DNA of 64,000 nt. Origin: Cyanobacteria bacterium REEB459. GTDB lineage: Bacteria > Cyanobacteriota > Cyanobacteriia > Phormidesmidales > Phormidesmidaceae. Positions 36,221 to 45,575 of the stretch are shown in pieces. Location of the stretch: NCBI GenBank assembly GCA_018970085.1, contig JAGWXD010000006.1, positions 22,196 through 86,195 on the forward strand, given 5' to 3'. Numbering within the stretch: position 1 is the stretch's first letter; the number at the start of each line of letters is the position of its first letter. Made by a program: the position numbers and the translations under genes. The notes under the pieces were generated by a model that was not told the origin of the DNA, did no database searches, and saw only the letters and a list, made by a program, of their open reading frames with translations.

Positions 36221-36721
36221 TCAGGAAATGCCAATCACGTATTTTTTCCACTCCTGATGGATACCGCTATGAATCTGGCGGGTTACCTCAAAGTACAGGC
36301 TACTGTGAGGTTTTCGGGGTTGACTGGCAAGGGGCATGGCAGCTTCTTTAGGGGTACGGTTACCTTTTTTAACGTTACAGTGTACACAGGCGGTTACCAT
36401 GTTTTCCCAGGTATCACCGCCGCCTCGAGAACGAGGCACCACATGATCAAGGGTCAGACCGTCACCGTCGTATCCACAGTACTGACAGGTATAGTTGTCT
36501 CGTTGCAGAAGGTTGCGTCGGGTGAGGGGAATGTCTTTGTAAGGCAGGCGAACGTAATGCCGTAGACGGATCACCGTAGGCAGGGGAAAGCCAGTGTATA
36601 GAAGCTTGCCGTTGTGCTCCAGTTGTTCGGCTTTGCCCTTAATAATCAGTACAGCAGCCCTCCGCCAGCTCGTAATATTGAGCGGTTCGTAGGAGGCATT
36701 TAGCACCAGAACCTTACTCAT
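36221..36721 (-). CDS. HNH endonuclease family protein
   Basis: 166 residues. The N-terminus VLVLNASYEPLNITSWRRA and the HNH core CQYCGYDGDGLTLDHVVPRSRGG with NMVTACVHCNVKKGNRTP (a zinc-binding C-x2-C pair on each side of the HNH motif) are intact. This short stand-alone type is widespread in cyanobacteria and other bacteria. It is not linked here to an intron, restriction system or phage. The cellular role is unknown. Confidence 0.92.
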   Translation of the reverse strand: MSKVLVLNASYEPLNITSWRRAAVLIIKGKAEQLEHNGKLLYTGFPLPTVIRLRHYVRLPYKDIPLTRRNLLQRDNYTCQYCGYDGDGLTLDHVVPRSRGGGDTWENMVTACVHCNVKKGNRTPKEAAMPLASQPRKPHSSLYFEVTRQIHSGIHQEWKKYVIGIS

Positions 36722-37126
36722 TGGCTTTCAGGTTAGTCACCATGACGGGATTAAGGAAAATGGTTACTAGCATTACCAGAATCGGCCAAGCTGGTCTGGA
36801 TAATGAAGCCAGTCAGTGAACCGGCAGCTTGTAAACCTAAGAGATTGCTGGGCGAACCGTTGCCAGACTCTTGCCATCGTCCCTGAGAAGCTGAAATCTG
36901 AAAATCCTTAGGACCATACTATTAAAGAAAGGACCAATTCCACCCATAGGTTAAATTATGGATTCGTCGATGTCAGGTATAGCTTCTTTCGGAGCTTTGC
37001 AACTACTTTCTAGTTAAATGGTAGCACAGATGCTTAAGGCGGGAGCCGACCCCTAAACTAGACTGACTAGCGGTCCTGGGGTTAGGATGGGTGGCTAGAT
37101 GGTGCTGGTATTGCCAGGAGTGAACT
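36722..37126. other. Divergent intergenic region, HNH gene / alr
   Basis: About 405 bases. It should hold the promoters of both genes. The centre (36930-37020) is AT-rich. AGGAG at 37112-37116 is the ribosome binding site of alr. I found no tRNA-like fold, terminator or repeat. Confidence 0.5.
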
Positions 37127-38338
37127 ATGTTGAGTTGGGACCAAACTCCAAGTTTGCAGCCAATGCGCTGCAGCCGGGCCTGGGTTGAAATTAATTCTCT
37201 GGCCCTACGTCACAACGTTCAGCAAATTAAAGGCTTGCTTGCCCCTCACACTGATTTGATGGCTGTGGTTAAGGCCGATGCCTATGGCCATGGAGCGGTG
37301 ACCGTCGCTCAGGTAGCGCTTGGGGCAGGGGCTAGCTGGTTGGGGGTGGCCACTGTACCGGAGGGGATAGAGCTGCGAGCAGCGGGTATCCAGGCGCCTA
37401 TACTTGTGATGGGGGCTGTCAATAGCCGGGAAGAACTGGAGGCGATCGCTCGTTGGCGACTGCAACCAACTCTGGTAATGCCAAAACAGGCGCTGGTTTT
37501 TTCTGAGGTATTGTCCAGCTTGGCCGCCGCTCGTCCTGCTGGAGTGCATTTAAAGCTCGATACCGGCATGAGTCGTCTGGGTTTTCCCTGGGCTGAGGCC
37601 GTGGAATTTGTCCGCTTTGTTCGGCAATTACCTCACCTGCGGATTGTCAGTCTCTATTCCCATCTAGCTACCGCTGATAGTGCTGACCCCAGCATTATGA
37701 AGCAACAACAGCAGCGGTTTACTACGGCGGTGTGGCAATTGCAGGCTGAGCAACTCCGGCCCCCTCGCCTACATCTGGCCAACAGCGCCGCTAGCTTGAG
37801 CGATCGCTCATTGCACTACGATATGGTCCGGATTGGTTTAGCACTGTATGGTTCCTATCCGGCATCCCACCTACGGTCTACAGTAGATTTACAAACAGTG
37901 ATGCAGGTTAAGGCCCGTCTCACCCATCTAAAGGATATTCAGCCTGGCACAGGTGTTAGTTATGGTCACCAGTTTGTAGCCGATCACCCCATGCGCTTGG
38001 GGGTGGTAGGCATTGGCTATGCCGATGGGGTACCCCGGTCCCTGTCAAATCGGTTGCAGGTCCTGGTGAAGGGCCAACTCGTTCGTCAGGTAGGGGCGAT
38101 TACCATGGATCAACTAATGATTGATGTTACCTCGATTGCCGGTCTACAGGAAGGAGATATAGTCACTCTGCTGGGTCAAGATGGTGATCATCAAATTACT
38201 GCCGATGATTGGGCTGCTCTGGGCAATACTATCTCCTGGGAGATTCTCTGTGGCTTTAAGCATCGTCTGCCTCGCATTGCGATCGACCGTCCCTTAGATC
38301 TGGCTGTATCAACACCATACCCCGGCGATTTTCACTAA
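37127..38338 (+). CDS. alr: Alanine racemase
   Basis: 403 residues. It is a PLP enzyme that makes D-alanine for peptidoglycan. The PLP lysine lies in LMAVVKADAYGHGAV near residue 51, the catalytic tyrosine region is GVSYGHQFVADHPMRLGVVGIGYADG (two adjoining parts), and other markers are LKLDTGMSRLGF, LANSAASLS and the late LLGQDG. AGGAG 7 bases before the ATG at 37127 supports this start, although M13 would also fit the family. Confidence 0.95.
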   Translation: MLSWDQTPSLQPMRCSRAWVEINSLALRHNVQQIKGLLAPHTDLMAVVKADAYGHGAVTVAQVALGAGASWLGVATVPEGIELRAAGIQAPILVMGAVNSREELEAIARWRLQPTLVMPKQALVFSEVLSSLAAARPAGVHLKLDTGMSRLGFPWAEAVEFVRFVRQLPHLRIVSLYSHLATADSADPSIMKQQQQRFTTAVWQLQAEQLRPPRLHLANSAASLSDRSLHYDMVRIGLALYGSYPASHLRSTVDLQTVMQVKARLTHLKDIQPGTGVSYGHQFVADHPMRLGVVGIGYADGVPRSLSNRLQVLVKGQLVRQVGAITMDQLMIDVTSIAGLQEGDIVTLLGQDGDHQITADDWAALGNTISWEILCGFKHRLPRIAIDRPLDLAVSTPYPGDFH

Positions 38339-38363
38339 TCAAAGCCGCCCCAGACGCGAATCC

Positions 38364-38383
38364 AACCTGATTGCCATCAGGTT
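38364..38383 (+). terminator. Probable terminator after alr
   Basis: AACCTGAT-TGCC-ATCAGGTT forms a perfect 8-bp stem, followed by TTAGCGGTTTT. It lies between the convergent alr and 38384-38779 genes and may serve both directions. The T-run is interrupted, so strength is uncertain. Confidence 0.5.
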
Positions 38384-38779
38384 TTAGCGGTTTTCGAAAA
38401 TAAATTCCGTGCCAATAGAAGATTGTGGCCGCGGCAAGGTTAGCAGGCTAGTGGTATAGGGAGTAGGGAGGTCGCCGACTCGCAGAATCGGGTCTCTACT
38501 ATTTTGCAGATAGACCAACTCTTTAACCAGTGCAGCAAGAGTGCCGGCATCCAGTTCCATTTCCTGTTCTGGAAAGCCCACACCCAAGATACGGGTCAAT
38601 TGACGGCCCAAGGTGCGATTTCCAAGATAGTCTCCAGAATGGCTAGAAGTCGCCTGGTTAAGGGCTTCAGGCAGAGAAGTAGAAGCAGCGGTTTGGGCAT
38701 GAACCCTGGCTGTTGTTGTAATTCCTACACTAATAATGCTTAGGAATAATCCACCAAGCTGGGGCAATTTAATCGTCAT
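38384..38779 (-). CDS. Secreted hypothetical protein
   Basis: 131 residues with a probable signal peptide (MTIKLPQLGGLFLSIISVGI through VHAQ, cleavage near residue 28). The mature part is small and polar, with ATSSHSGDYLGNRTLGRQLT, LDAGTLAALVKELVYLQNS and a C-terminal SIGTEFIFENR. No lipobox or known domain is visible. A periplasmic or extracellular location is inferred. It faces alr across a shared hairpin. Confidence 0.6.
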   Translation of the reverse strand: MTIKLPQLGGLFLSIISVGITTTARVHAQTAASTSLPEALNQATSSHSGDYLGNRTLGRQLTRILGVGFPEQEMELDAGTLAALVKELVYLQNSRDPILRVGDLPTPYTTSLLTLPRPQSSIGTEFIFENR

Positions 38780-38925
38780 TATCTGATCTCCTGACGGAAC
38801 TGGGTCTTGAAAATTCTGCCTAAGGATAGCACCCTGCTTTGCCGACCAGCTCTATGATTAAAGCCCTTACCAAAGCTCCAGGTTGGGTATGCAGATGGAG
38901 GCAATGAGCTGAACGGTGATTAAAG

Positions 38926-38958
38926 CAACAAATCAAGCAGGCCAACAAATCAAGCAGG
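38926..38958. repeat. Tandem duplication of 16 bases upstream of pyrE
   Basis: CAACAAATCAAGCAGG occurs twice with a 17-base period, about 57 bases before the pyrE start. It may be a recent slippage duplication or a pair of binding sites. Confidence 0.6.
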
Positions 38959-39014
38959 GGGCTATGATCTCGTTTATATCGTAAAAAGGTAAAGCCAAAC
39001 TATTTTATTTTCCG

Positions 39015-39632
39015 ATGACTCAAGCGTTAGACCAAATGAGAGAGCTTACCCCAGAGCAACTGAGATCGTCCTTACTTGACTTAGTCTGCCAGCAGGCATA
39101 CCAAGAGGGAGAGTTTGTCCTCACTTCCGGACAATCTAGCCCCTACTATATCAATGGCAAGCAGGTCACCCTCCATCCCCAGGGAGCCCTAATGATTGCC
39201 AGGTTACTGCTACAGCAGATAGGACCAGAGGTGACGGGGGTCGCCGGACTCACCCTAGGAGCCGATCCGATGGTTACTGCAGTCAGTTTAACGGCTCTTG
39301 ATGCCAATCGAGAAATTTTCCCTTTAATTATTCGTAAACAGCCTAAGGGCCACGGTACCAAGGCTTATATCGAGGGCGTAAACCTGCCGGCAGGTAGCTT
39401 AATTACGGTCTTAGAAGACGTGGTCACTACTGGTCAGTCTGCCTTACAAGCCGTAGAGCGGCTGCAAGCCGCAAACTATCGCATCGACCAGATTTTAGCC
39501 CTGGTGGATCGACAACAAGGAGGTGCAGAGCTTTACAAAGCTAAAGGACTGTCCTTTGCAGCCTTATTTACCCTTGAAGATATTCAAGCTCACTATCGGC
39601 AGTTGAGAGAGCAGATCCACCAATCAGCATGA
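39015..39632 (+). CDS. pyrE: Orotate phosphoribosyltransferase
   Basis: 205 residues. It joins orotate to PRPP to give OMP in pyrimidine synthesis. The type I phosphoribosyltransferase motif VLEDVVTTGQSAL is near residue 135, preceded by the PRPP loop region IIRKQPKGHGTKAYIEG. The N-terminal FVLTSGQSSPYYINGKQV is typical of PyrE. Length matches stand-alone bacterial enzymes. It is transcribed in the same direction as psaA but separated by 430 bases. Confidence 0.95.
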   Translation: MTQALDQMRELTPEQLRSSLLDLVCQQAYQEGEFVLTSGQSSPYYINGKQVTLHPQGALMIARLLLQQIGPEVTGVAGLTLGADPMVTAVSLTALDANREIFPLIIRKQPKGHGTKAYIEGVNLPAGSLITVLEDVVTTGQSALQAVERLQAANYRIDQILALVDRQQGGAELYKAKGLSFAALFTLEDIQAHYRQLREQIHQSA

Positions 39633-40062
39633 CCTTAACCCTTGGGGCAAAGGGGTAATGGTGACAAATTCAGAGTTGCTTAGCCTCCAGGACATAGGAT
39701 CCAGAGGTTTTTACTCTCTCCAGAATTATTAACTTGTGAAAACTTCCCTTACATGGACCCCGGTGATTCTGTACTTTGATACTTAACCTACCCTGGCTTG
39801 CCCTGGCTATTTCTGGTTGTTTCGTAACTCGAAGAAACCTGGCAGCAGGAGCTTTAAAAGTGCGACTAAGGTACAACGATATCGATGCAGAAGCCCTAAG
39901 GCTTGGTTATCCAGGTCTGACAGGTTTTCCACTCGGACCCCAGGATATTTTTCCTGAACGCTGTATCCTAAGGCTTTTCTATGGACTCTATCTATATGAG
40001 TACATGTATTCTAGAAGCGCCTTTTCCGCTCTGTATTTTCCAGTAGTAGAGAGGAGAATCCT
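39633..40062. other. psaA upstream region
   Basis: 430 bases between pyrE and psaA that must hold the psaAB promoter and a probably long leader. I looked for HLR1-type elements (paired TTACA sites) and found only a weak single match near 39748. A 96-codon frame (39776-40066) ends in an ATGA overlap with psaA but has a TTG start without a ribosome binding site and is not called. Confidence 0.5.
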
Positions 40063-42357
40063 ATGACCATAAGTCCCCCTAAGTCGGGACAGACAGTGAA
40101 GGTAGTAGTGGATCGGGATCCGGTACCGACTTCATTTGAGAAGTGGGGAAAACCGGGTCACTTTGACCGGACCTTAGCGAAGGGACCGAAGACCACGACA
40201 TGGATTTGGAACCTGCACGCCGATGCTCACGATTTTGACAGTCACACGAGTGACTTAGAGGATATATCGCGCAAGATATTTAGTGCGCACTTCGGCCATT
40301 TGGCCGTCATTTTCATTTGGCTAAGCGGCATGTATTTTCATGGCGCGAAGTTTTCTAACTACGAAGCATGGCTAACTAATCCGACGGGGATCAAGCCGAG
40401 TGCGCAGGTAGTGTGGCCAATTTTTGGCCAGGAGATTCTCAACGCCGACGTCGGTGGAGGGTTCCGGGGCATTCAGATTACGTCAGGGCTATTCCAACTA
40501 TGGCGAGCCAACGGCATTACCAACGGCTACGAGCTGTACTGCACAGCGATTGGGGCATTGGTGATGGCGGGGTTAATGCTATTTGCGGGGTGGTTCCATT
40601 ACCACAAGGCAGCGCCGAAACTGGAATGGTTCCAGAACGTAGAATCGATGATGAACCACCACCTAGCGGGGCTATTGGGGCTAGGGTGTTTAGGCTATGC
40701 GGGGCAGCAGATCCACATCTCGCTACCGATTAACGCTTGCCTGGACGCGATTGATGCCGGTAAGCCCCTGAGTTTAGGTGGCCGGGTAATTGACACGGTG
40801 AGTGCGATTCCGCTGCCGCACGAGTGGTTGTTCAACCGGGAGTTAATGGCAGAACTATACCCGAGCTTCGAGTTGGGGTTAAAGCCATTTTTCACTCTGA
40901 ACTGGTCGGCCTACGCGGACTTTTTAACCTTCAAGGGGGGCCTAAATCCTCAGACTGGGGGTTTATGGCTGTCGGATACAGCGCACCACCACCTGGCGCT
41001 AGCGGTACTGTTTATCGTAGCGGGTCATTTCTACCGGACCAACTGGGGGATTGGCCATAGCTTCAAGGAAGTGTTAGAGGCCCACAAAGGCCCCTTTACG
41101 GGAGAAGGTCACAAAGGACTGTACGAAGTGTTGACCACCTCGTGGCACGCCCAGTTAGCGCTCAACCTGGCGATGCTGGGGTCAGTCACGATTATTGTGG
41201 CGCACCACATGTACGCCATGCCGCCCTACCCGTATATTGCCACGGACTATCCCACCCAACTGTCCCTGTTTACCCACCACATGTGGATTGGGGGCTTTTT
41301 AGTAGTGGGTGCGGGTGCGCACGCGGCGATTTTTATGGTGCGGGACTACGAGCCAGCAACCCATGTGAACAACCTGTTAGACCGGGTATTGCGGCATCGG
41401 GACGCGATTATATCCCACCTGAACTGGGTGTGTATTTTCCTGGGCTTCCATAGCTTTGGGTTATACATCCACAACGATACGATGCGAGCCCTGGGTCGCC
41501 CCCAGGATATGTTTTCAGACACAGCAATTAAGCTGCAACCGGTCTTTGCCCAATGGGTACAGGGCATCCACGCGGCGGCGGCGGGCACCACAGCGCCCCA
41601 CGCCCTGGCGGGGGTGAGCCCGGTGTTCAACGGAGAGGTGTTAGCGGTGGGGGGCAAGGTAGCGATGTCAGCGATTCCGTTAGGAACAGCCGACTTCATG
41701 GTGCACCATATCCACGCCTTCACCATTCACGTGACGGTATTGATCCTGCTGAAGGGAGTGCTGTACGCCCGCAGTTCAAGGCTGATTCCGGACAAAGGAG
41801 AACTGGGCTTCCGCTTCCCCTGCGACGGACCAGGCCGGGGTGGCACTTGTCAAGTATCGGGATGGGACCACGTATTTTTGGGCCTATTTTGGATGTACAA
41901 CTCCCTATCGATAGTGATTTTCCACTTTAGCTGGAAGATGCAATCGGACGTGTGGGGGACAGTATCGGCGGACGGCAGCGTCAGCCATATTACCGGCGGA
42001 AACTTTGCCCAGAGCGCGATTACCATCAACGGGTGGTTGCGGGACTTTTTATGGGCCCAGGCCTCGCAGGTAATTGGCTCCTACGGGTCAGCGTTATCGG
42101 CCTACGGGTTGATGTTTTTGGGGGCGCACTTTGTGTGGGCCTTTAGCCTGATGTTTTTGTTCAGTGGCCGTGGCTACTGGCAGGAACTGATTGAATCGAT
42201 TGTGTGGGCCCACAACAAATTGAAGGTAGCCCCAGCGATTCAACCCCGCGCCCTGAGTATTACCCAGGGTCGGGCGGTGGGAGTAGCCCATTATTTATTG
42301 GGGGGTATTGCCACCACCTGGGCCTTCTTCCTGGCACGGATTATAGCGGTGAGCTGA
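40063..42357 (+). CDS. psaA: Photosystem I P700 apoprotein A1
   Basis: 764 residues, a full-length PsaA with eleven transmembrane helices in the thylakoid membrane. It binds half of the P700 special pair and the electron-transfer chain. The FX cluster loop is [19 protein letters not shown], with both cysteines present. Many membrane histidines ([18 protein letters not shown] and others) ligate chlorophyll. GAGGAG lies a few bases before the ATG. psaB follows 110 bases later, and the two genes are co-transcribed in cyanobacteria. Confidence 0.99.
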   Translation: MTISPPKSGQTVKVVVDRDPVPTSFEKWGKPGHFDRTLAKGPKTTTWIWNLHADAHDFDSHTSDLEDISRKIFSAHFGHLAVIFIWLSGMYFHGAKFSNYEAWLTNPTGIKPSAQVVWPIFGQEILNADVGGGFRGIQITSGLFQLWRANGITNGYELYCTAIGALVMAGLMLFAGWFHYHKAAPKLEWFQNVESMMNHHLAGLLGLGCLGYAGQQIHISLPINACLDAIDAGKPLSLGGRVIDTVSAIPLPHEWLFNRELMAELYPSFELGLKPFFTLNWSAYADFLTFKGGLNPQTGGLWLSDTAHHHLALAVLFIVAGHFYRTNWGIGHSFKEVLEAHKGPFTGEGHKGLYEVLTTSWHAQLALNLAMLGSVTIIVAHHMYAMPPYPYIATDYPTQLSLFTHHMWIGGFLVVGAGAHAAIFMVRDYEPATHVNNLLDRVLRHRDAIISHLNWVCIFLGFHSFGLYIHNDTMRALGRPQDMFSDTAIKLQPVFAQWVQGIHAAAAGTTAPHALAGVSPVFNGEVLAVGGKVAMSAIPLGTADFMVHHIHAFTIHVTVLILLKGVLYARSSRLIPDKGELGFRFPCDGPGRGGTCQVSGWDHVFLGLFWMYNSLSIVIFHFSWKMQSDVWGTVSADGSVSHITGGNFAQSAITINGWLRDFLWAQASQVIGSYGSALSAYGLMFLGAHFVWAFSLMFLFSGRGYWQELIESIVWAHNKLKVAPAIQPRALSITQGRAVGVAHYLLGGIATTWAFFLARIIAVS

Positions 42358-42363
42358 CCGATG

Positions 42364-42413
42364 CGGTGGTTAGATGGGGGCAAGCCCGCGGGGGCGAACC
42401 CCTGAGCCCACCG
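42364..42413 (+). repeat. Multi-hairpin structure in the psaA-psaB spacer
   Basis: CGGTGG (42364-42369) and CCACCG (42408-42413) close a domain that contains GGGGGCAAGCCC and a GGGG-CGAA-CCCC hairpin. The core is shared with the repeat at 29417-29450. It may set psaA 3' stability or the psaA:psaB ratio. Confidence 0.55.
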
Positions 42414-42467
42414 TAAAGGGAGGAGCAGCCTTTTTTGAACAGTCGTCCTTCAAAGCAGTTTTGATTC

Positions 42468-44669
42468 ATGGCAACTAAATTCCCTAAATTCAGCCAGGAG
42501 CTGGCAGCGGATCCGACCACGCGGCGGATCTGGTACGGGATTGCCACCGCCCACGACTTTGAAAGCCACGATGGCATGACGGAGGAGAATCTTTATCAAA
42601 AGATTTTTGCCTCCCACTTTGGCCACCTGGCGATCATTTTTTTGTGGACCTCAGGCAACCTGTTTCATGTGGCCTGGCAAGGCAACTTTGAGCAGTGGAT
42701 AAAGGACCCGCTGAATGTAAAACCCATCGCCCACGCCATTTGGGATCCCCAATTTGGTCAGCCTGCGGTGGATGCATTTTCCCAGGCGGGTTCGAGCTTC
42801 CCGGTGAATATTGCATTTTCTGGGGTGTATCACTGGTGGTACACGATTGGAATGCGCACCAATGTAGACCTGTATAGTGGCGCGGTATTTTTGCTGATTT
42901 TGTCAGCGGTATTTTTATTTGCGGGCTGGCTGCATTTGCAGCCGAAGTTTCGGCCCAGCCTCTCGTGGTTTAAGAACGCGGAATCGCGGCTGAACCACCA
43001 CCTAGCGGGGCTGTTTGGGGTGAGTTCCTTGGCCTGGACGGGGCACCTGGTGCACGTAGCGATTCCTGAATCGCGGGGGGTACACGTGGGCTGGGATAAC
43101 TTCCTGGCGGTGAAGCCGCACCCGGAGGGGTTATTGCCCTTCTTTACCGGTAACTGGGGAGTCTATGCCCAGAATCCAGACACTAGTAGCCATATTTTTG
43201 GTACGGCGACAGGGTCAGGTTCAGCGATTCTGACCTTTTTGGGGGGGTTCCATCCCCAGACCGAGTCGCTGTGGCTAACGGATATGGCCCACCACCATCT
43301 GGCGATTGCGGTGATTTTCATCATTGCCGGCCACATGTACCGGACCAACTTTGGCATTGGCCACAGCATCAAGGAAATCTTGAATGCCCACAAGCCGCCC
43401 AGGGGTGGCTTAGGAGAGGGTCACAAGGGTCTATACGACACCTTGAATAACTCCCTACACTTCCAACTGGCGCTGGCGCTGGCTAGCCTGGGGGTGGTGA
43501 CCTCATTGGTGGCGCAGCACATGTATGCGCTGCCGCCCTATGCCTTTATCGCCAAGGATTACACCACCATGGCGGCGCTCTATACTCACCACCAGTACAT
43601 TGCGGGCTTCATCATGGTGGGGGCCTTTGCCCATGGGGCGATCTTCTTGATTCGGGACTACGACCCGGCAGCGAATAAGAACAACGTCCTGGACCGGGTG
43701 TTGCAGCATAAGGAAGCGATTATTTCGCACCTGAGTTGGGTGTCTCTGTTCCTGGGTTTCCATACCCTGGGGCTGTACGTGCACAACGATGTGGTGGTGG
43801 CCTTTGGCACCCCCGAGAAGCAAATTCTGGTAGAACCGGTGTTTGCCCAGTGGGTGCAGGCCGCCTCTGGTAAGATGCTCTACGGCTTTGATACCCTGCT
43901 ATCGAATCCGGACAGCATTACTCAGACCGCTAATGCGGTGTGGCTGCCGGGTTGGTTTGAAGCGATTAACAGCGGCACCAACTCGCTGTTTCTGACCATT
44001 GGCCCGGGTGACTTTTTGGTGCACCACGCCATTGCCCTGGGGCTCCATACGACTACCTTGATTCTGGTGAAGGGTGCGTTGGATGCGCGGGGGTCTAAGC
44101 TGATGCCGGATAAAAAGGACTTTGGCTATAGCTTCCCCTGTGATGGCCCAGGACGGGGGGGTACCTGCGACATTTCTGCCTGGGATGCCTTCTACCTGGC
44201 GATGTTCTGGATGCTCAACACCATTGGCTGGGTGACCTTCTACTGGCACTGGAAGCATCTGTCGATCTGGAGTGGTAATGTTGCTCAGTTTAATGAGAGT
44301 TCTACCTACCTGATGGGGTGGCTACGGGATTATCTCTGGCTGAACTCTTCTCAGTTAATTAATGGCTATAACCCCTATGGCATGAATAATCTGGCGGTTT
44401 GGGCCTGGATGTTCCTGTTTGGACACCTGGTGTGGGCAACCGGCTTCATGTTCTTGATTTCCTGGCGGGGCTACTGGCAGGAGTTGATTGAGACGATTGT
44501 TTGGGCCCATGAGCGCACTCCCCTGGCTAACCTGGTGCGGTGGAAGGATAAGCCCGTTGCCCTTTCTATCGTGCAAGCGCGGGTGGTCGGTCTGGCTCAC
44601 TTCACCGTGGGCTATATCCTCACCTATGCCGCCTTCCTGATTGCCTCTACCTCTAGTCGCTTTGGCTAG
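42468..44669 (+). CDS. psaB: Photosystem I P700 apoprotein A2
   Basis: 733 residues, full-length PsaB, the partner of PsaA in the PSI core. It begins [20 protein letters not shown] and has the FX loop [18 protein letters not shown] with both cluster cysteines. The [25 protein letters not shown] end (two parts) matches the family, where the last helix and the SRFG terminus are conserved. A strong terminator follows 28 bases after the stop. Confidence 0.99.
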   Translation: MATKFPKFSQELAADPTTRRIWYGIATAHDFESHDGMTEENLYQKIFASHFGHLAIIFLWTSGNLFHVAWQGNFEQWIKDPLNVKPIAHAIWDPQFGQPAVDAFSQAGSSFPVNIAFSGVYHWWYTIGMRTNVDLYSGAVFLLILSAVFLFAGWLHLQPKFRPSLSWFKNAESRLNHHLAGLFGVSSLAWTGHLVHVAIPESRGVHVGWDNFLAVKPHPEGLLPFFTGNWGVYAQNPDTSSHIFGTATGSGSAILTFLGGFHPQTESLWLTDMAHHHLAIAVIFIIAGHMYRTNFGIGHSIKEILNAHKPPRGGLGEGHKGLYDTLNNSLHFQLALALASLGVVTSLVAQHMYALPPYAFIAKDYTTMAALYTHHQYIAGFIMVGAFAHGAIFLIRDYDPAANKNNVLDRVLQHKEAIISHLSWVSLFLGFHTLGLYVHNDVVVAFGTPEKQILVEPVFAQWVQAASGKMLYGFDTLLSNPDSITQTANAVWLPGWFEAINSGTNSLFLTIGPGDFLVHHAIALGLHTTTLILVKGALDARGSKLMPDKKDFGYSFPCDGPGRGGTCDISAWDAFYLAMFWMLNTIGWVTFYWHWKHLSIWSGNVAQFNESSTYLMGWLRDYLWLNSSQLINGYNPYGMNNLAVWAWMFLFGHLVWATGFMFLISWRGYWQELIETIVWAHERTPLANLVRWKDKPVALSIVQARVVGLAHFTVGYILTYAAFLIASTSSRFG

Positions 44670-44697
44670 TGGCCTCAGTCATCATTGATTGAGTACC

Positions 44698-44732
44698 AGA
44701 AAGGCCCTGGGGAGAATCTCCAGGGCCTTTCT
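44698..44732 (+). terminator. Rho-independent terminator of psaAB
   Basis: AGAAAGGCCCTGG and CCAGGGCCTTTCT form a perfect 13-bp stem around a 9-base loop, starting 28 bases after the psaB stop. It ends the psaAB transcript before the hox operon. Confidence 0.9.
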
Positions 44733-44937
44733 GTTGCCATCCCCTTGCTCTGCTCTGGCTTGGGTCACAACCCTGAGGTAGCCTCCGCCTTTCCATGGCT
44801 AGTAAGGCCGACAATCCTGTCGGTTACGAACCATAAAATTGACCGATCCACTCGGTCCTAAACCTTCTAGTCAAAGCTATAAAATTGAGTTCTGTAACGT
44901 AGCTTCCGCTTTTACCTGGGGATCGGATAGGGTAAAA

Positions 44938-44964
44938 CTGAATCAAATAACTTATTTGATTCAG
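44938..44964. promoter_or_regulatory. Perfect 27-nt palindrome upstream of hoxE, candidate operator
   Basis: CTGAATCAAATAA, a central C, and TTATTTGATTCAG form a perfect 13+1+13 inverted repeat, ending 74 bases before the hoxE ATG. It is AT-rich, symmetric and has no T-run, so an operator for a dimeric regulator is more likely than a terminator. It does not match the LexA, NtcA or Fur boxes I know. The rest of 44733-45038 holds no gene and must contain the hox promoter. Confidence 0.7.
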
Positions 44965-45038
44965 ACTTAAGAATTCGTTAATACGATTAGATGTTATTGG
45001 GTCTTAATTCAGGGAAATCCTAGGGGGCCAAGCGCACC

Positions 45039-45560
45039 ATGGCAGCTACCGTTGTACCCACTGCCTCGCCATCTCAGGCAGCAAAGCCAGACCTCCGCTT
45101 CAAACGGTTAGATATCACCATGAAACGGCATCAGTATCGACCTGATGCCTTAATTGAAGTGCTCCACGTCGCCCAAGAAGTCTTTGGTTTCCTGGAAGCG
45201 GAGGTATTGGCCTACGTTGCCCATGGGCTAAAGTTACCCCCTAGTAAGGTCTACGGGGTCGCCACCTTTTATCACCTGTTTTCTCTCAAGCCTCTTGGGG
45301 TCCATAGCTGCGTAGTGTGTATGGGTACTGCTTGCTACGTTAAGGGTAGTAGCCAAATTCTGGAAGGTTTGCAGGCTGAGTTAGCTATTCAGTCGGGGGA
45401 AACCACCGCCGACGGCCAGGTTTCCCTGACGGTAGCCCGCTGTCTAGGAGCCTGTGGTATCGCTCCCGCTGTAGTGTTGGACGGGGAGGTGCTGGGCAAG
45501 TTAGATCCTGTAGCGGCGATCGCCAGAGTCCAAGCCCTGCAGCAACAAGCTCAGTCCTAA
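45039..45560 (+). CDS. hoxE: Bidirectional NiFe-hydrogenase diaphorase subunit HoxE
   Basis: 173 residues, NuoE-like. It carries one 2Fe-2S cluster with ligands Cys94 and Cys99 ([10 protein letters not shown]) and Cys135 and Cys139 (RCLGACG). In the HoxEFU module it helps pass electrons between the hydrogenase and NAD(P)+, ferredoxin or flavodoxin. The N-terminus is an Ala/Ser-rich extension followed by [19 protein letters not shown]. It is the first gene of hoxEFUY-CP12-like-hoxH. Confidence 0.96.
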   Translation: MAATVVPTASPSQAAKPDLRFKRLDITMKRHQYRPDALIEVLHVAQEVFGFLEAEVLAYVAHGLKLPPSKVYGVATFYHLFSLKPLGVHSCVVCMGTACYVKGSSQILEGLQAELAIQSGETTADGQVSLTVARCLGACGIAPAVVLDGEVLGKLDPVAAIARVQALQQQAQS

Positions 45561-45575
45561 TTCCTATCCGCTGCC

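Noticed and set aside
39776..40066. 96-codon frame ending in an ATGA overlap with psaA
   Set aside because: TTG start without a ribosome binding site, no family similarity, and it lies in what is expected to be the psaA leader. The overlap is probably chance.
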